DNA from: DATJBF01 sp035516795
GTDB lineage: Bacteria > Verrucomicrobiota > Verrucomicrobiia > Palsa-1439
Length of the DNA: 6,440 nt
Assembly: GCA_035516795.1 (NCBI GenBank)
Contig: DATIZX010000077.1
Location: forward strand, 1 to 6,440
Direction: 5' to 3'
Below the pieces are notes generated by a model, which was not told the origin of the DNA, searched no databases, and worked only from the letters and a program-made list of their open reading frames with translations. This document shows positions 5,787-6,440 of this stretch, one piece after another (within the stretch, counting starts at the first letter, position 1; each line of letters starts with the position of its first letter). The position numbers and the translations under genes were made by a program.

Positions 5787-6440
5787 ATGATGACCGACAC
5801 TCAACTTTGCAGTGACACACAACTGGTAAACCGTTGCCTCTGGGGAGATCGGGATGCCTTTGGCAAGATTGTGGAGCGGTATCAAGGATTGATTTGCGCA
5901 ATCGCTTACAGCATCTGCGGCGATATTAACCGAAGTGAGGATGTGGCCCAAGAGACGTTCCTTGCCGCATGGCGCAACTTGGACAGCTTGAAGGAACGAG
6001 ACCACTTGAAACAGTGGTTGTGCGGCATTGTGCGCCACATCATCCAAGAATCTCAGCGCCGAGCCACGCGGGATCCAATCAGCAGGTCCGCACCTTTGGA
6101 CGAAGGCGTGGCGGATGGAGGGGATGAACTCGAACCCAGCGAGCAGATGATCAGCAAAGAGGAGCAGGCAATTCTCTGGCGCGTGTTGGAGGGATTGCCG
6201 GCGGTATATCGTGAACCGTTGATTCTTTTTTATCGCCAAGAACAGTCGCTCGCCGAAGTCGCCGGGGCATTGGATTTGTCCGAGGATGCTGTCAAACAGC
6301 GGCTCTCTCGTGGACGAGCCATGTTAAGTGAACGCATGGCGAAGTTCGTCGAGACAGCGTTGCACGGCAGCCGACCCGGAAAGGTGTTTACACTCGGCGT
6401 TTTGGCGGCACTGCCGTTGGTGGCGACCTCAGCCAAAGCC
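5787..6440 (+). CDS. ECF-family RNA polymerase sigma factor with hydrophobic C-terminal extension (3' partial)
   Basis: The 218 visible codons are open to the end of the window, so the stop lies beyond it. Region sigma-2 spans about residues 13-92: the start D-x-x-L-V-x-R-C-L-x-G-D-x-D-A-F, then VERYQGLI, the core-binding helix SEDVAQETFLAAWRNL, and the -10-recognition segment (KQWLCGIVRHIIQESQRR). An acidic linker (about 104-124) follows. Region sigma-4 spans about 125-186: LEGLPAVYREPLILFY, then the helix-turn-helix SLAEVAGALDLSEDAVKQRL with SRGRAML, which reads the -35 element. Group 4 (ECF) sigma factors direct transcription of small stress or envelope regulons. Here the protein continues past sigma-4 into GSRPGKVFTLGVLAALPLVA, the start of a hydrophobic segment from about residue 199; similar membrane-type extensions occur in ECF factors of Verrucomicrobiota and Planctomycetota (recalled, not searched). 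This suggests a sigma factor tethered to, or sensing at, the membrane. No anti-sigma gene is visible. GC content looks lower than in the pump genes, and no promoter could be identified in the gap before it. Confidence 0.93.
   Translation, partial: MMTDTQLCSDTQLVNRCLWGDRDAFGKIVERYQGLICAIAYSICGDINRSEDVAQETFLAAWRNLDSLKERDHLKQWLCGIVRHIIQESQRRATRDPISRSAPLDEGVADGGDELEPSEQMISKEEQAILWRVLEGLPAVYREPLILFYRQEQSLAEVAGALDLSEDAVKQRLSRGRAMLSERMAKFVETALHGSRPGKVFTLGVLAALPLVATSAKA

Noticed and set aside
5765..5815. Short open frame (16 codons) overlapping the sigma factor start, as a possible leader peptide
   Set aside because: It has no ribosome binding site of its own, and the AGGAG within it serves the sigma factor start. 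A frame this short arises easily by chance.
5664..6239. 191-residue open frame on the minus strand
   Set aside because: It lies mostly opposite the sigma factor, whose domains and motifs are unmistakable on the plus strand. The minus-strand translation has no recognisable motif.

Overview
The window looks like part of a chromosome from a moderately high-GC Gram-negative bacterium. The protein style (an MdtB/MdtC-type RND pump pair, a small two-helix membrane protein, and an ECF sigma factor with a hydrophobic C-terminal extension) fits Verrucomicrobiota best, perhaps the Limisphaerales/Pedosphaera side. That placement is an inference from general resemblance and was not tested by any search.

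Left two thirds (1-4969): three tightly packed forward genes, each overlapping the next by the four bases ATGA. The first is the C-terminal half of an RND efflux permease whose beginning lies before the window. The second is a complete 1041-residue RND permease of the same type. The third is a 110-residue protein with two predicted membrane helices and no assigned function. The two permeases are clearly paralogous and probably form a heteromeric, proton-driven pump like E. coli MdtBC or Pseudomonas MuxBC. A periplasmic adaptor and an outer-membrane channel would be expected upstream or elsewhere. The small protein is probably co-translated with the pump and could be an accessory subunit.

Middle (4970-5780): about 800 bases with no intact gene. 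The first 250 bases hold nothing I can support. The rest (about 5223-5680) holds two diverged direct copies of a unit about 240 bases long. Each copy still encodes a recognisable XRE/Cro-type helix-turn-helix core in the same reading frame, and each is broken by stop codons. They look like two decayed tandem copies of a small DNA-binding protein gene. Base composition is visibly less GC-rich here than in the pump genes.

Right end (5787-6440): an ECF-type sigma-70 factor with a clear ribosome binding site, complete sigma-2 and sigma-4 regions, and the beginning of a hydrophobic C-terminal extension. It runs off the end of the window.

The pump operon and the sigma factor gene are probably independent transcription units separated by the decayed region. 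I found no convincing promoter or terminator and no RNA gene, CRISPR array or insertion sequence. The most unusual content is the pair of helix-turn-helix relics; the small membrane protein attached to the pump operon is the next best lead.
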